Positions 7,872-14,133 of a stretch of 14,133 bases of DNA are shown in pieces. Both the position numbers and the translations under genes were made by a program. The DNA comes from JBEKZQ01 sp049509675. Its GTDB lineage: Bacteria; Planctomycetota; Planctomycetia; Pirellulales; Thermoguttaceae. The notes beneath the pieces were generated by a model, which worked only from the letters and a program-made list of their open reading frames with translations, ran no database searches and had not been told where the DNA came from. Where the stretch lies: assembly GCA_049509675.1 (NCBI GenBank), contig JBEKZQ010000201.1, positions 1 through 14,133 on the forward strand, written 5' to 3'. Numbering within the stretch: position 1 is the stretch's first letter; every line of letters begins with the position of its first letter.

Positions 7872-7903
7872 AACCGAGGTCCCCCGCCGCGTCGTCCATC
7901 ACC

Positions 7904-8045
7904 CTAGTGGTCTGTCCATTTCGACATTACCGGTTGGGTGCCACGACCAACCTCCGGTCGGTGCCCGGCTTGCCCAGCAGTGCCGGAAACACGGTTGGAC
8001 AAGCCAACCGTGGCACCCGTAAACTCAAGTTGGACAGACCACTAG
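7904..8045. mobile_element. MITE with 15-bp terminal inverted repeats and CTAG ends (IS630-like)
   Basis: CTAGTGGTCTGTCCA (7904-7918) and TGGACAGACCACTAG (8031-8045) are perfect inverted repeats flanking 112 nt with no gene. The CTAG at each end fits IS630/Tc1-type insertion into CTAG with TA duplication, so an IS630-like transposase elsewhere may move it. Inside is a second inverted pair, GGGTGCCACG (7936-7945) and CGTGGCACCC (8009-8018). It sits between the LON-domain gene and nth. Confidence 0.75.
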
Positions 8046-8102
8046 AAAATTATAGGCCCCCAGGCCAGAGGCGGCCAATATCAGGATGCGGGAGAACCAC
8101 GT

Positions 8103-8161
8103 TAGCCCGACGCGCCAGCAAGGGAGAATCGCCGAAAATCCCGCGCTGGCGCGTCGGGCTA
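8103..8161. repeat. Palindromic intergenic repeat, copy 2
   Basis: This has the same design as the element at 956-1015: 23-nt arms 8103-8125 and 8139-8161 (two mismatches) around a 13-nt spacer nearly identical to that of copy 1. With the MITE it fills most of the gene-less stretch 7872-8255 ahead of nth. No clear promoter was seen in the remaining sequence. Confidence 0.85.
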
Positions 8162-8255
8162 GTGTCAGGATCCTCGCCTCTTGACACCCGACCGCAACGG
8201 GAGGGACAATCATGGGGGCTGCGTTCTGCTCTTTTCGCCCGTTTCCAATCGACCC

Positions 8256-8909
8256 ATGGCCGCCGCCGACAACGCCAGGCAACATGCCGCCGAAGTGGTA
8301 CGAATGCTGCGCCGCGAGTATCCCGACGCGCACTGCTCGCTGGATTTCCACACACCGGCGGAGTTGCTGGTGGCCACGATTCTCTCGGCCCAGTGTACCG
8401 ATGAGCGGGTGAACCAGGTTACCCAAAAGTTGTTCCGCAAGTACCGCACGGCCGGCCAGTACGCCCGGGCCTCCCTGGCCGAGCTGGAACAAGACATCCA
8501 GAGCACCGGTTTTTTTCGCAATAAGGCCAAGAGCATCCAGAACTGCTGCCGGATCCTTGCCGAGCGGTACGACGGCGAGGTGCCGCGCGAGCTCGAGGAA
8601 CTGGTGGAACTGCCCGGCATCGGCCGGAAAACGGCGAATGTCGTACTCGGCACTGCCTACGGCATTCCCGCCGGGGTTGTGGTGGACACTCACGTGGCCC
8701 GCCTCAGCCGGCGCATGGGGCTGAGCGCCCACAAGGATCCGCAGAAGATCGAAAAGGACCTGATGGCGATGATTCCTCAGCAGGAGTGGATTGCCTTCAG
8801 CCACCGCATGATCGAGCACGGCCGCCGCTCGTGTACGGCGCGGAGCCCCAAGTGCGACACCTGTCCGCTGCGGTCCATTTGTCCGCAGATCGGCGTGGAG
8901 CGACGTTAA
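8256..8909 (+). CDS. nth: Endonuclease III (DNA glycosylase/AP lyase)
   Basis: This base-excision repair enzyme removes oxidised pyrimidines and cleaves at the abasic site by beta-elimination. It has 217 residues. The helix-hairpin-helix LPGIGRKTANVVLG spans 119-132, with catalytic Lys125 and Asp144 in VVDTHVARL. The 4Fe-4S cluster ligands are Cys193, Cys200, Cys203 and Cys209 in the classic C-x6-C-x2-C-x5-C spacing. ATG 8256 matches the normal family N-terminus; an in-frame TTG at 8181 would add 25 unrelated residues. Neither has a good ribosome site. The dcd gene follows 110 nt later across an inverted repeat. Confidence 0.96.
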   Translation: MAAADNARQHAAEVVRMLRREYPDAHCSLDFHTPAELLVATILSAQCTDERVNQVTQKLFRKYRTAGQYARASLAELEQDIQSTGFFRNKAKSIQNCCRILAERYDGEVPRELEELVELPGIGRKTANVVLGTAYGIPAGVVVDTHVARLSRRMGLSAHKDPQKIEKDLMAMIPQQEWIAFSHRMIEHGRRSCTARSPKCDTCPLRSICPQIGVERR

Positions 8910-8910
8910 C

Positions 8911-8990
8911 GGCGGACTGTCCCAATTTTCGCGGCGGCCCCGGGCACGGTCATAGAAGAACCTGTTCGCCGCGAAAATGGGACTGCCCCC
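8911..8990. repeat. Inverted repeat between nth and dcd
   Basis: The left arm 8911-8936 contains GTCCCAATTTTCGCGGCG and the right arm 8965-8990 contains CGCCGCGAAAATGGGAC. They pair with one bulged base and a looser outer part. The repeat begins 2 nt after the nth stop, so it could attenuate read-through into dcd, though there is no T-run. It has the look of a dispersed intergenic palindrome. Confidence 0.75.
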
Positions 8991-9019
8991 TTTGCTGAAA
9001 CGGTTGAGGTGCAATCGCC

Positions 9020-9595
9020 ATGGTACTCTCCGGACAGGAAATCCGACGGCTCTTGGGCCAGGACATCGTGATCGATCCGTTCGACGATGCGCGGCTGAAT
9101 CCGAACAGCTACAACCTGGCGCTGCACGACGAATTGATGGTCTATGAAGAAGTGGTGTTGGACATGCGGCGGGCAAACCGCGTGCGACGCATGTCGATCC
9201 CGCCCGAGGGACTGATCCTGCAACCGAGCCGGCTGTACCTGGGCCGCACCGCCGAACGCACGGAAACCCGCAACCTCGTGCCCATGATCGAGGGCCGATC
9301 TTCGATCGGACGCTTGGGCCTGTTCGTCCACGTGACGGCCGGCTTCGGCGACGTCGGCTTCTGCGGCTATTGGACCCTGGAGATGTTTGCCGTGCAGCCG
9401 GTGCGGATCTATGCGGGCGTGTCGATTTGCCAGATCTTTTACCACGACATTCGCGGCACGTTCACCGAATATGCCAGCGACAAGTACCAAGGGAACCACG
9501 ACATCCAGCCCAGCCTGTTGTTCAAGGAGCTAGCGCCCGACGGCCAGCCGGACCCGCAGTTGAAGCTCCCCTTCGGCCTGGAACGACCGAGGTGA
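9020..9595 (+). CDS. dcd: dCTP deaminase (Dcd/DUT superfamily)
   Basis: The enzyme deaminates dCTP to dUTP, feeding thymidylate synthesis in the cytoplasm. It has 191 residues, a normal length. Family marks include LNPNSYNLALHDEL (27-40), the nucleotide-binding EGRSSIGRLGLFVHVTAGFGD (91-111), and the probable catalytic Glu121 in GYWTLEM. YQGNHDIQPS (156-165) lies in the C-terminal closing segment. ATG 9020 follows TTGAGGTG about 10 nt upstream. A bifunctional dCTP deaminase/dUTPase cannot be excluded from sequence alone. A terminator hairpin begins 15 nt after the stop. Confidence 0.93.
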   Translation: MVLSGQEIRRLLGQDIVIDPFDDARLNPNSYNLALHDELMVYEEVVLDMRRANRVRRMSIPPEGLILQPSRLYLGRTAERTETRNLVPMIEGRSSIGRLGLFVHVTAGFGDVGFCGYWTLEMFAVQPVRIYAGVSICQIFYHDIRGTFTEYASDKYQGNHDIQPSLLFKELAPDGQPDPQLKLPFGLERPR

Positions 9596-9609
9596 GGGAG
9601 GCTGACAAA

Positions 9610-9624
9610 ACGCCCTACGGGCGT
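9610..9624. terminator. Bidirectional intrinsic terminator between dcd and the zeta pair
   Basis: ACGCCC-TAC-GGGCGT forms a 6-bp hairpin. On the plus strand it is followed by the T-rich GGTTGATTTGTTT, and on the minus strand by TTTTG. It lies between convergent genes and contains the stop codon (9615-9617) of the small minus-strand gene. The stem is short, so efficiency is uncertain. Confidence 0.6.
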
Positions 9625-9812
9625 GGTTGATTTGTTTGCTCAGTTAGGTTTGGCAGTTGATCGGCGGGGATCTCCACCACGGCCCCTTCATGCCAGACGA
9701 CTACCGTGGCCCCTGTGCGCTGGGCTTCCCGAACCACCTTCCGTGCTGCTTCCTTGAGGGCGGTTTCGGCCTGCTGTGCCAGCGATTGTTGTTCATGGGG
9801 ACTTTCATTCAA
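9615..9812 (-). CDS. Small hypothetical protein coupled to the zeta-like kinase (candidate partner or antitoxin)
   Basis: This 65-residue protein has no named family that I recognise for certain. Its first half is a charged helix (LAQQAETALKEAARKVVREAQRTG). Its second half is a short beta hairpin, ATVVVWHEGAVVEIPADQLP, of the kind seen in small proteins encoded beside zeta-like kinases. The start is TTG at 9812-9810, overlapping the kinase TGA as TTGA, with GAGGAG 7 nt upstream. An ATG 4 nt later is out of frame and opens only a short, unlikely peptide. The coupled expression and small size suggest a regulator or antitoxin of the neighbour; this is inference. Confidence 0.65.
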   Translation of the reverse strand: MNESPHEQQSLAQQAETALKEAARKVVREAQRTGATVVVWHEGAVVEIPADQLPNLTEQTNQPRP

Positions 9813-10393
9813 TGGTTTTCTCCTCTTGCAAGTTGGGTAATCCGCCCGAACAGTGCGGCATCCACCATTTCAGATTCGTTGCCTTCATAGCGGGCAATGG
9901 TTCGAGGTTCGGGCGTCGAGTTGTCAAACAGAATCCACGAATCAAATAGGGGAAGGTAGAAGTCGAATAGGTTACGCAACCCCAGGTCATAGCGACGGCG
10001 AATGGCGGGCTCCGGCACGTTATGGCCGCCCTGCTGCACCCGATGCGTCACACGCGCGACCGCCAGATCCACGCTGGGCAGCCAGAGATAGAACAGGTGC
10101 AGGGCGTAGCGTCGGCCTTTCATGTCCTCGAAAATGGGCCGGTAGGTCTTGCCCGCCAGCGTCGTTTCAAAGCCAAAGTCTCTTTGCGCCTGGATCAATT
10201 CCTTCATTCGTTGCAGGAGCACTCGGCCTGACGCCAAGGCGGCCGTTTCCGGAGAGAATGGCGAAATCCCTGATGCCACGAGATCAGCGTTCAAGAATTC
10301 GCGGCAGTGGGCGTATCGGGGCAGGAATTCGCGAGCGAAAGTGGTTTTCCCCGCTCCGTTCGGCCCTGCGATAATGTAGGCATGCGCCGCCAA
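9809..10393 (-). CDS. Zeta-toxin-like P-loop kinase
   Basis: This is a 194-residue AAA/P-loop kinase of the zeta toxin (PezT) type. True zeta toxins phosphorylate UDP-N-acetylglucosamine and block cell-wall synthesis. Walker A is GPNGAGKT at 10-17, after the strand AHAYIIA. NADL (35-38, Asp37) and the FETTL segment (75-79) match the substrate-binding parts of such kinases. RVTHRVQQGGHNVPEPAIRRRY carries the arginine-rich lid that binds phosphates. TTG 10393 is chosen because it places the first strand directly at the N-terminus, as in relatives, and has GAGAGGG about 9 nt upstream. An earlier TTG at 10519 would add 42 unconserved residues without a ribosome site. It overlaps the small downstream gene by 3 nt. 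Toxicity is not proven; many chromosomal members are uncharacterised. Confidence 0.85.
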   Translation of the reverse strand: MAAHAYIIAGPNGAGKTTFAREFLPRYAHCREFLNADLVASGISPFSPETAALASGRVLLQRMKELIQAQRDFGFETTLAGKTYRPIFEDMKGRRYALHLFYLWLPSVDLAVARVTHRVQQGGHNVPEPAIRRRYDLGLRNLFDFYLPLFDSWILFDNSTPEPRTIARYEGNESEMVDAALFGRITQLARGENH

Positions 10394-10874
10394 TGTCTCG
10401 ACCCTCTCACGGTTCGCCCCCCTCGCCAAAGCCCCAGCCGACACCTCTATTCGTCGAAACGGTCGTCGAAATCGACCACGCGACAAGTTTTCGTCTCCCC
10501 CGCCGATGCGGGAGTCCAAGAACCAAGTATGGCGACTGGGAGTTTTCGGTCCTCATTAACAAGCTCCTAGCAACTCGCGCAAAGCCTTTTCGATCTTGTC
10601 GGGCCGACGCAGCCCGCCCCTAGCTCCTGCGTGGGTTGAAACAAGGACGTAGCTACGTTGCGCCTCCGCCATCAATGCCGCCGGTAGAGGGCATTCTACT
10701 GCCGATGAGATCCCGCCACAACCCGCCGTAACGGTGGGGTGTCGCCACATTTCGTGGCAACGAGTCACGTAGGCAGGCACCCCATGCCTGCTGGTTGGCC
10801 GAACGATACGCCGTTACCACGCAACGGGTAAATAGCGACGGGTTAAGGTTGTCAGGCACGGAGTGCCTGACCTA
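10394..10874. other. Gene-less region with a cluster of small palindromes ahead of the intron
   Basis: No reading frame here looks like a gene. Three hairpins are visible: GCCAC-ATTTC-GTGGC (10744-10758), GCAGGCA-CCCCA-TGCCTGC (10773-10791) and the 9-bp hairpin at 10851-10871. The last two share a CAGGCA/TGCCTG core. No tRNA, promoter or known element was recognised in the rest. Confidence 0.6.
10851..10871. repeat. Perfect 9-bp hairpin at the group II intron insertion site
   Basis: GTCAGGCAC (10851-10859), loop GGA, then GTGCCTGAC (10863-10871). The intron begins only 4 nt later (10875). No T-run follows, so it is a weak terminator candidate at best. It is a plausible target structure for an intron that recognises hairpins. 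Confidence 0.75.
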
Positions 10875-11278
10875 GTGCGCTTGCAAGTGTATCGAATCCG
10901 CAGGGTGCAAGTCCCTGTCAAGTTGGGTCTGAACGTTGTAACCGAAAGTAACTGCGTCCTCGTGAGAGGGGGTGGAGAGCAACTGTGGTGAAGCCCAAAG
11001 ACGCCCTGGTCCCGAGGGAGGGATGCAGCCGGTAGGCTGTGCGGTACGCTCCGGATCAAAACCAGACCAGATTCCGGAGGCGGCAACAGGTGGTTGGAGG
11101 CGGAACGGCGGGAAGGTTCGGTACATGAAGCAAGGAGACCTGGACGGTTACCAGGACGGAGTTCATTGTCCCTGATAAGGATACGAAGAACCGGCCGCCC
11201 AGGAGTCAGAGCATCCATAGTAGCGAGGAAGCCGGGTAACGCCGGGGGAGCGAAGGGGTGCAGGAAGATGGATGCTTG

Positions 11279-12584
11279 ATGACCAGAACAAGGGAAAGGA
11301 AGTATCAACCGGTGACAGTGCCCTTCGCGGCTACTCCCGCCGGAGAGCCCCCGTCGATTCGAGACTGGGCGAACCCGAGCGTCTGGACGGACCGCATGTT
11401 GACGACACTCGAACAAGGAGTGCGAGGAGGACGATGGCATACGTTGATTGACAAAGTGTATGTGCCGCTGAACCTGTATGCCGCAAGCCGAAGGGTGATT
11501 GGCAACCAGGGGGCGGCGGGAGTGGACCATCAAACGGTGGAAGGCTTCCTGCGAAGCGTTGCGGACGAACACATATCGGCCGCAGGCGGTGCGACGGGTC
11601 TGGATACCGAAGCCGGGAAGCAAGGAGCAACGACCACTGGGAGTTCCCACCGTGCGCGACCGCGTGGTGCAAACCGCGCTGCTGCACGTGTTGGAACCGA
11701 TCTTCGATGTCACGTTCTCGGAGAATAGCTACGGTTTCCGTCACGGCCGGGGATGCAAGCATGCCCTGGAACGGGTCGAAGCCCTGCTCGACGCCGGCAA
11801 CGTGTACGTGGTCGACGCCGATCTCAAGAGCTACTTCGACACGATCTCGAAGCCCCGACTGATGGCGCGGATTCGCGAGAACGTATCGGACAGCCGGGTG
11901 TTGCGGATGATCGAGATGTTCCTGGAGCAAGGGGTCATGGACGGCCTGCGGGAGTGGACGCCGGAGACGGGCACGCCCCAAGGCGCGGTTCTGTCCCCGC
12001 TGCTGGCGAACATCTACCTGAACCCGCTGGACCACCTGCTGGCCGACGCCGGCTTCGCGATGGTGCGCTACGCAGACGACTTCGTGATTCTGTGCAAGAC
12101 TCGCGAGGACGCGGAACGGGTATTGGCCCTGGTGCAACGGTGGGTCGCCGAAAACGAACTGACGCTGCATCCGGCCAAGACACGGATCGTGGACGCCCGC
12201 ACCGAGGGATTCGATTTTCTGGGGTATCACTTCCGCGGCAAGCTGCGTTTGCCCCGGGAGAAGAGCCTGAAGAAATTCAAGGACGCGGTGCGGGACAAAA
12301 CCAAACGCACGAACGGGCACAGCATGTCCTTCACGTGTGCGCGGCTGAGTCGGCAACTGCGCGGTTGGTTCACGTACTTTCGACACTGTCATTGGTCGGT
12401 CTTCCGCGATTTGGACGGCTGGATTCGCGGTCGCTTGCGCAGCATCCTTCGCAAGCGACAAAAGCGGAAAGGCCGAGGACGCGGTCGCGACCACCAACGT
12501 TGGCCCAATGCCTTCTTCGACGAGCTCGGGCTGAGTAGCCTGACCGCAGCCCATGCCTGTTTCGTTCAATCCTCTCGGAGGTAA
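11279..12584 (+). pseudogene. Group II intron reverse transcriptase/maturase, broken by a deletion and frameshift
   Basis: The start ATG 11279 follows AGGAAG. The N-terminal part reads MTRTRERKYQ... to GAAGVDHQTVEGF in one frame. The rest (EALRTNTYRPQAVRRVWIPKPG onward) continues from about 11553 in the next frame. Compared with relatives, about a dozen residues between these points are missing, so a deletion of 3n+2 bases near 11548-11553 is the likely cause. Downstream, the fingers and palm are intact: PLGVPTVRDRVVQTA, DLKSYFDTI, TPQGAVLSPLLANIYLNP and the catalytic YADD at 12069-12080. The maturase (X) domain runs to the end with RGWFTYFRHCHW and HQRWPNAFFDELGLSSLTAAHA. No HNH endonuclease is present. 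A single intact product cannot be made without recoding. Confidence 0.9.
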
Positions 12585-12598
12585 CACCATCAACTGGA

Positions 12599-12675
12599 GA
12601 GCCGGATGCGGGAAATCCGCCCGTCCGGTTCGGAGGGAGGGGAGGCCGAACTCAATCGGCCTTCCCTACCCCTAT
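12599..12675 (+). ncRNA. Group II intron domains V and VI
   Basis: Domain V (12599-12631) has the start GAGCCGGATGCGG, loop GAAAT and closing CCGTCCGGTTC, giving the paired GAGCCGGA/TCCGGTTC stem with the AGC-region catalytic bases. Domain VI follows, with GGCCGA/TCGGCC at its tip and a bulged A at 12668, the likely branch point. This is a strong ribozyme signature. Confidence 0.88.
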
Positions 12676-12715
12676 CAGGGAGGCCGAACTCAATCGGCCT
12701 TCCCTACCCCTATCA
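12640..12715 (+). repeat. 38-bp tandem direct duplication covering intron domain VI
   Basis: Positions 12640-12677 and 12678-12715 are identical. Each copy carries the domain VI tip hairpin, the branch A (12668, 12706) and a terminal AT (12675, 12713). Only the first copy has the full basal stem joining domain V. The second may be a spare 3' splice site or a duplication scar. Confidence 0.95.
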
Positions 12716-12755
12716 GTCTGATGGGACTTGCCCGGTAGGGAGATGCCAGGCGGGA

Positions 12756-13649
12756 TCAGCGCAGAGCGTTCTTGGTCGAATTGCAGTTTGCGACCACGAA
12801 GTCCACGAGTTCCTGGCAATGGAAGAACTCGTCACAGACCTGGTGTCCCTTGCCGGGAATGACGATCAACTGCACCTGACCGCCCAACGCGCGGTAGCGA
12901 CGGGCCAGTTCTCCCGAGTTCTTCTCCAGTGGGACTGCCTTGTCGGCGTCACCGTGAACGTGCAAGATCGGCACGCCGGCCTTGGCCAGCGGGGAAAGCC
13001 GGTCGATCGGGTTGTGCTCGGCAAGGCGCGCCTCCAGTTCGGCCGCACTCAGGCCGTAGACGCTAGACGCTTGCTGCAACCCCGGGTAGCTCCGCAGGTC
13101 GCACACGGTATAGATCCCGGCGATGCAGGCCACGCGCGTGGGATTCTCCGCGGCCCAGTTGTAGAGCATCAGCCCGCCGCGGCTCTGGGGCAACAGGCAG
13201 GGTCTGTCGGACATCTTGTAGCGGGTGGTAAGTGTCTCCCACAATGCCGTGTAAACCTTTCGTCCCTGAGGGCTGCCGCACGACTCGCCCACATCGACGC
13301 CTGCCATGCCGATCCCCTTTTCCAGCCACTGTTTGAGCATCCATGCATGGCTGGTGTTTGGGTGGCCGATGACCGGGGCATACCAAACCCAGGGCATTGG
13401 CGAAGTGAAAACCTTGCCCCTGGGTCGGATGAGAAACGCATGACGCCCGTCAATATCGAAGAAATCGACCGTGCAAGGCAACTGCTCGGCCAAAGCGTTA
13501 ACGGATGGAATTGACTGCACCGGGCGACCTGCCCTGCCCACATTACCCTCCGGCAGCTTGGGCGGTGCCGGACGCTCCTGCGTGACCGCCAGATTCACCC
13601 GGGCCAGAACCACCGCCAGCCCGATCGCCAAGATGCGTGCCCGCTTCAT
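12756..13649 (-). CDS. Secreted alpha/beta hydrolase
   Basis: This predicted exported esterase-like hydrolase has 297 residues. ATG 13649 has an excellent ribosome site, AGGAGGTG, ending 4 nt upstream. Residues 1 to about 24 form a signal peptide (MKRARILAIGLAVVLARVNLAVTQ). The core has the oxyanion-strand segment VWYAPVIGHPNTSHAWM (88-104). The nucleophile elbow is QSRGG, with Ser156 replacing the usual GxSxG start. The acid is in HGDADKAVP (Asp234 or Asp236), and His269 in PGKGHQ is the catalytic base. This fits a serine hydrolase; the substrate is unknown, perhaps a carbohydrate ester or peptide. It stands alone, beside the intron, and shows no sign of damage from it. Confidence 0.88.
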   Translation of the reverse strand: MKRARILAIGLAVVLARVNLAVTQERPAPPKLPEGNVGRAGRPVQSIPSVNALAEQLPCTVDFFDIDGRHAFLIRPRGKVFTSPMPWVWYAPVIGHPNTSHAWMLKQWLEKGIGMAGVDVGESCGSPQGRKVYTALWETLTTRYKMSDRPCLLPQSRGGLMLYNWAAENPTRVACIAGIYTVCDLRSYPGLQQASSVYGLSAAELEARLAEHNPIDRLSPLAKAGVPILHVHGDADKAVPLEKNSGELARRYRALGGQVQLIVIPGKGHQVCDEFFHCQELVDFVVANCNSTKNALR

Positions 13650-13826
13650 CTTTCACCTCCTCGGCCGAATGCCCGGCCGGAACCAGGTCATCCACGGGGC
13701 CGGGAAACGACTGCTACCAAGATACGCGATGGAAGTCCCGTTCGCCAGCGGGGCCTGTCAGGGGAACTGCAAAGTCCGCGAAGTCTTCCGCCCGCAGGTC
13801 CATTCCGCACACTAGCCCGAAGCGCC
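13650..13826. other. Upstream region of the hydrolase gene
   Basis: The only clear signal is the ribosome site at about 13654-13661. No convincing -35/-10 pair was found. At 13813-13826 the sequence TAGCCCGAAGCGCC matches the outer end of the palindromic repeat seen at 956 and 8103, with one mismatch, and appears to be a truncated third copy. Confidence 0.5.
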
Positions 13827-14025
13827 GGGTGCCACTGGCTTTGCCAGTGTTCTTTCGGAGGGCTCTTGCGGCGAGCAGTGGCATGCGAGGGATGTCAACC
13901 GCCCACGGCTGTTCCGCCCTGCGATTACGCTCCATGTTCGCCGACGAACGACGCGGGCAGGTTTCCGGCGCTTCGATGCCGCAAGAAAACGGCATAGAAG
14001 AGCACTGGCGGAGCCAGTGGCACCC
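13827..14025. mobile_element. MITE-like element with hairpin-forming inverted ends
   Basis: The left end GGGTGCCACTGGC-TTT-GCCAGTG (13827-13849) and the right end CACTGGC-GGA-GCCAGTGGCACCC (14003-14025) are near-perfect reverse complements of each other. Each is also a small hairpin. The 150-odd nt between hold no gene-like frame. The GGGTGCCAC termini are shared with the inner repeat of the MITE at 7904-8045. No target duplication is obvious, so mobility is inferred. Beyond 14025 nothing is recognised up to the window end. Confidence 0.6.
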
Positions 14026-14133
14026 TACGCCGTTAACCCTTTCTTGATTTTGCGTTACCCAGATTCCCCGTGTTTTCTAGGCTTTGGTTCAGTCAACCGT
14101 CGATTTGAGCGACAACCATTCTGGCAACCTCGG

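Larger units (their letters stand above)
10875..12675 (+). mobile_element. Group II intron with degraded maturase ORF
   Basis: The 5' end GTGCGC (10875) matches the GUGYG consensus. It is followed by a domain I-like ribozyme region with family motifs (GGGTGCAAGTCC, ACCGAAAGTAAC, GAAGCCCAAAG). A segment before the ORF (about 11190-11255, including AGTCAGAGCATCCATAGTA) resembles the domain III/IV region of bacterial introns. The intron ends with a domain V and a domain VI whose bulged A at 12668 lies 7 nt before the terminal AT (12674-12675). A second copy of domain VI could give an alternative end at 12713. The maturase ORF sits in domain IV and lacks an endonuclease domain, as in the C, D and F type lineages; exact class not assigned. 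The ribozyme may still fold, but self-mobility is doubtful because the reverse transcriptase is broken. Confidence 0.88.

Noticed and set aside
8181..8255. Upstream TTG start for nth
   Set aside because: It adds 25 residues absent from the family N-terminus and overlaps the end of the repeat region.
10394..10519. N-terminal extension of the zeta-like kinase to a TTG at 10519
   Set aside because: No ribosome site and arginine/glycine-rich unconserved sequence; TTG 10393 fits the family start and has GAGAGGG upstream.
10556..10780. Short minus-strand frame ending RRPDKIEKALRELLGAC
   Set aside because: The tail looks protein-like, but the rest crosses palindromic repeats, and no ribosome site or family is visible.
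10814..11713. 299-residue minus-strand frame over the intron 5' region
   Set aside because: It reads the structured ribozyme RNA backwards; the sequence is explained by intron domains.
11331..12593. 420-residue minus-strand frame across the intron
   Set aside because: Antisense of the reverse transcriptase; no recognisable domain.
13637..14047. Plus-strand frame over the right-end element
   Set aside because: It runs across inverted repeats and hydrolase upstream DNA with no start signal or motif.

Overview
The window looks like a chromosomal segment of a high-GC planctomycete, probably of the Pirellula/Rhodopirellula type. The evidence is a Tat-exported Gfo/Idh/MocA oxidoreductase, a secreted basic-secretory-protein (BSP) metallopeptidase, a planctomycete-style secreted alpha/beta hydrolase, roomy intergenic regions, and many short palindromic repeats. 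This assignment is inferred from gene style; no rRNA or tRNA gene is visible.

Layout from the left. Positions 1-834 (minus) hold the N-terminal part of a Gfo/Idh/MocA oxidoreductase that runs off the left edge. Then comes the BSP metallopeptidase (1042-2427, minus). A tight minus-strand operon follows: folE (GTP cyclohydrolase I), a YdiJ-like FAD/Fe-S 2-hydroxyacid dehydrogenase, and a YkgJ-type cysteine-cluster protein. The gaps are 5 nt and then a 4-nt ATGA overlap, and a good sigma70-like promoter lies upstream of folE. A 21-bp tandem array separates this operon from a LON substrate-binding-domain protein (7164-7871, minus). Next are a 142-bp MITE with IS630-like CTAG ends, a palindromic repeat, and two plus-strand nucleic-acid/nucleotide genes: nth (endonuclease III) and dcd (dCTP deaminase). 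A bidirectional hairpin separates dcd from a convergent minus-strand pair, a zeta-toxin-like P-loop kinase and an overlapping 65-residue protein.

Positions 10875 to about 12675 are a group II intron. Its ribozyme ends look intact (GTGCG 5' end, domain V, domain VI with a bulged A). Its reverse transcriptase/maturase ORF is broken by a deletion with frameshift, and domain VI is tandemly duplicated as a 38-bp repeat. The intron sits directly beside a perfect 9-bp hairpin, as introns that recognise hairpins do. The window closes with the secreted alpha/beta hydrolase (12756-13649, minus) and a ~199-bp element bounded by hairpin-forming inverted repeats.

The metabolic genes are mostly ordinary. 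The unusual content is the mobile and repeat layer: a decaying intron, a MITE, four kinds of palindromic repeat (two of them sharing GGGTGCCAC ends), and a small candidate toxin-antitoxin-like pair. I see no convincing wholly new multi-gene system. The zeta-like/small-protein pair and the folE-YdiJ-YkgJ operon are the best candidates for under-described biology.
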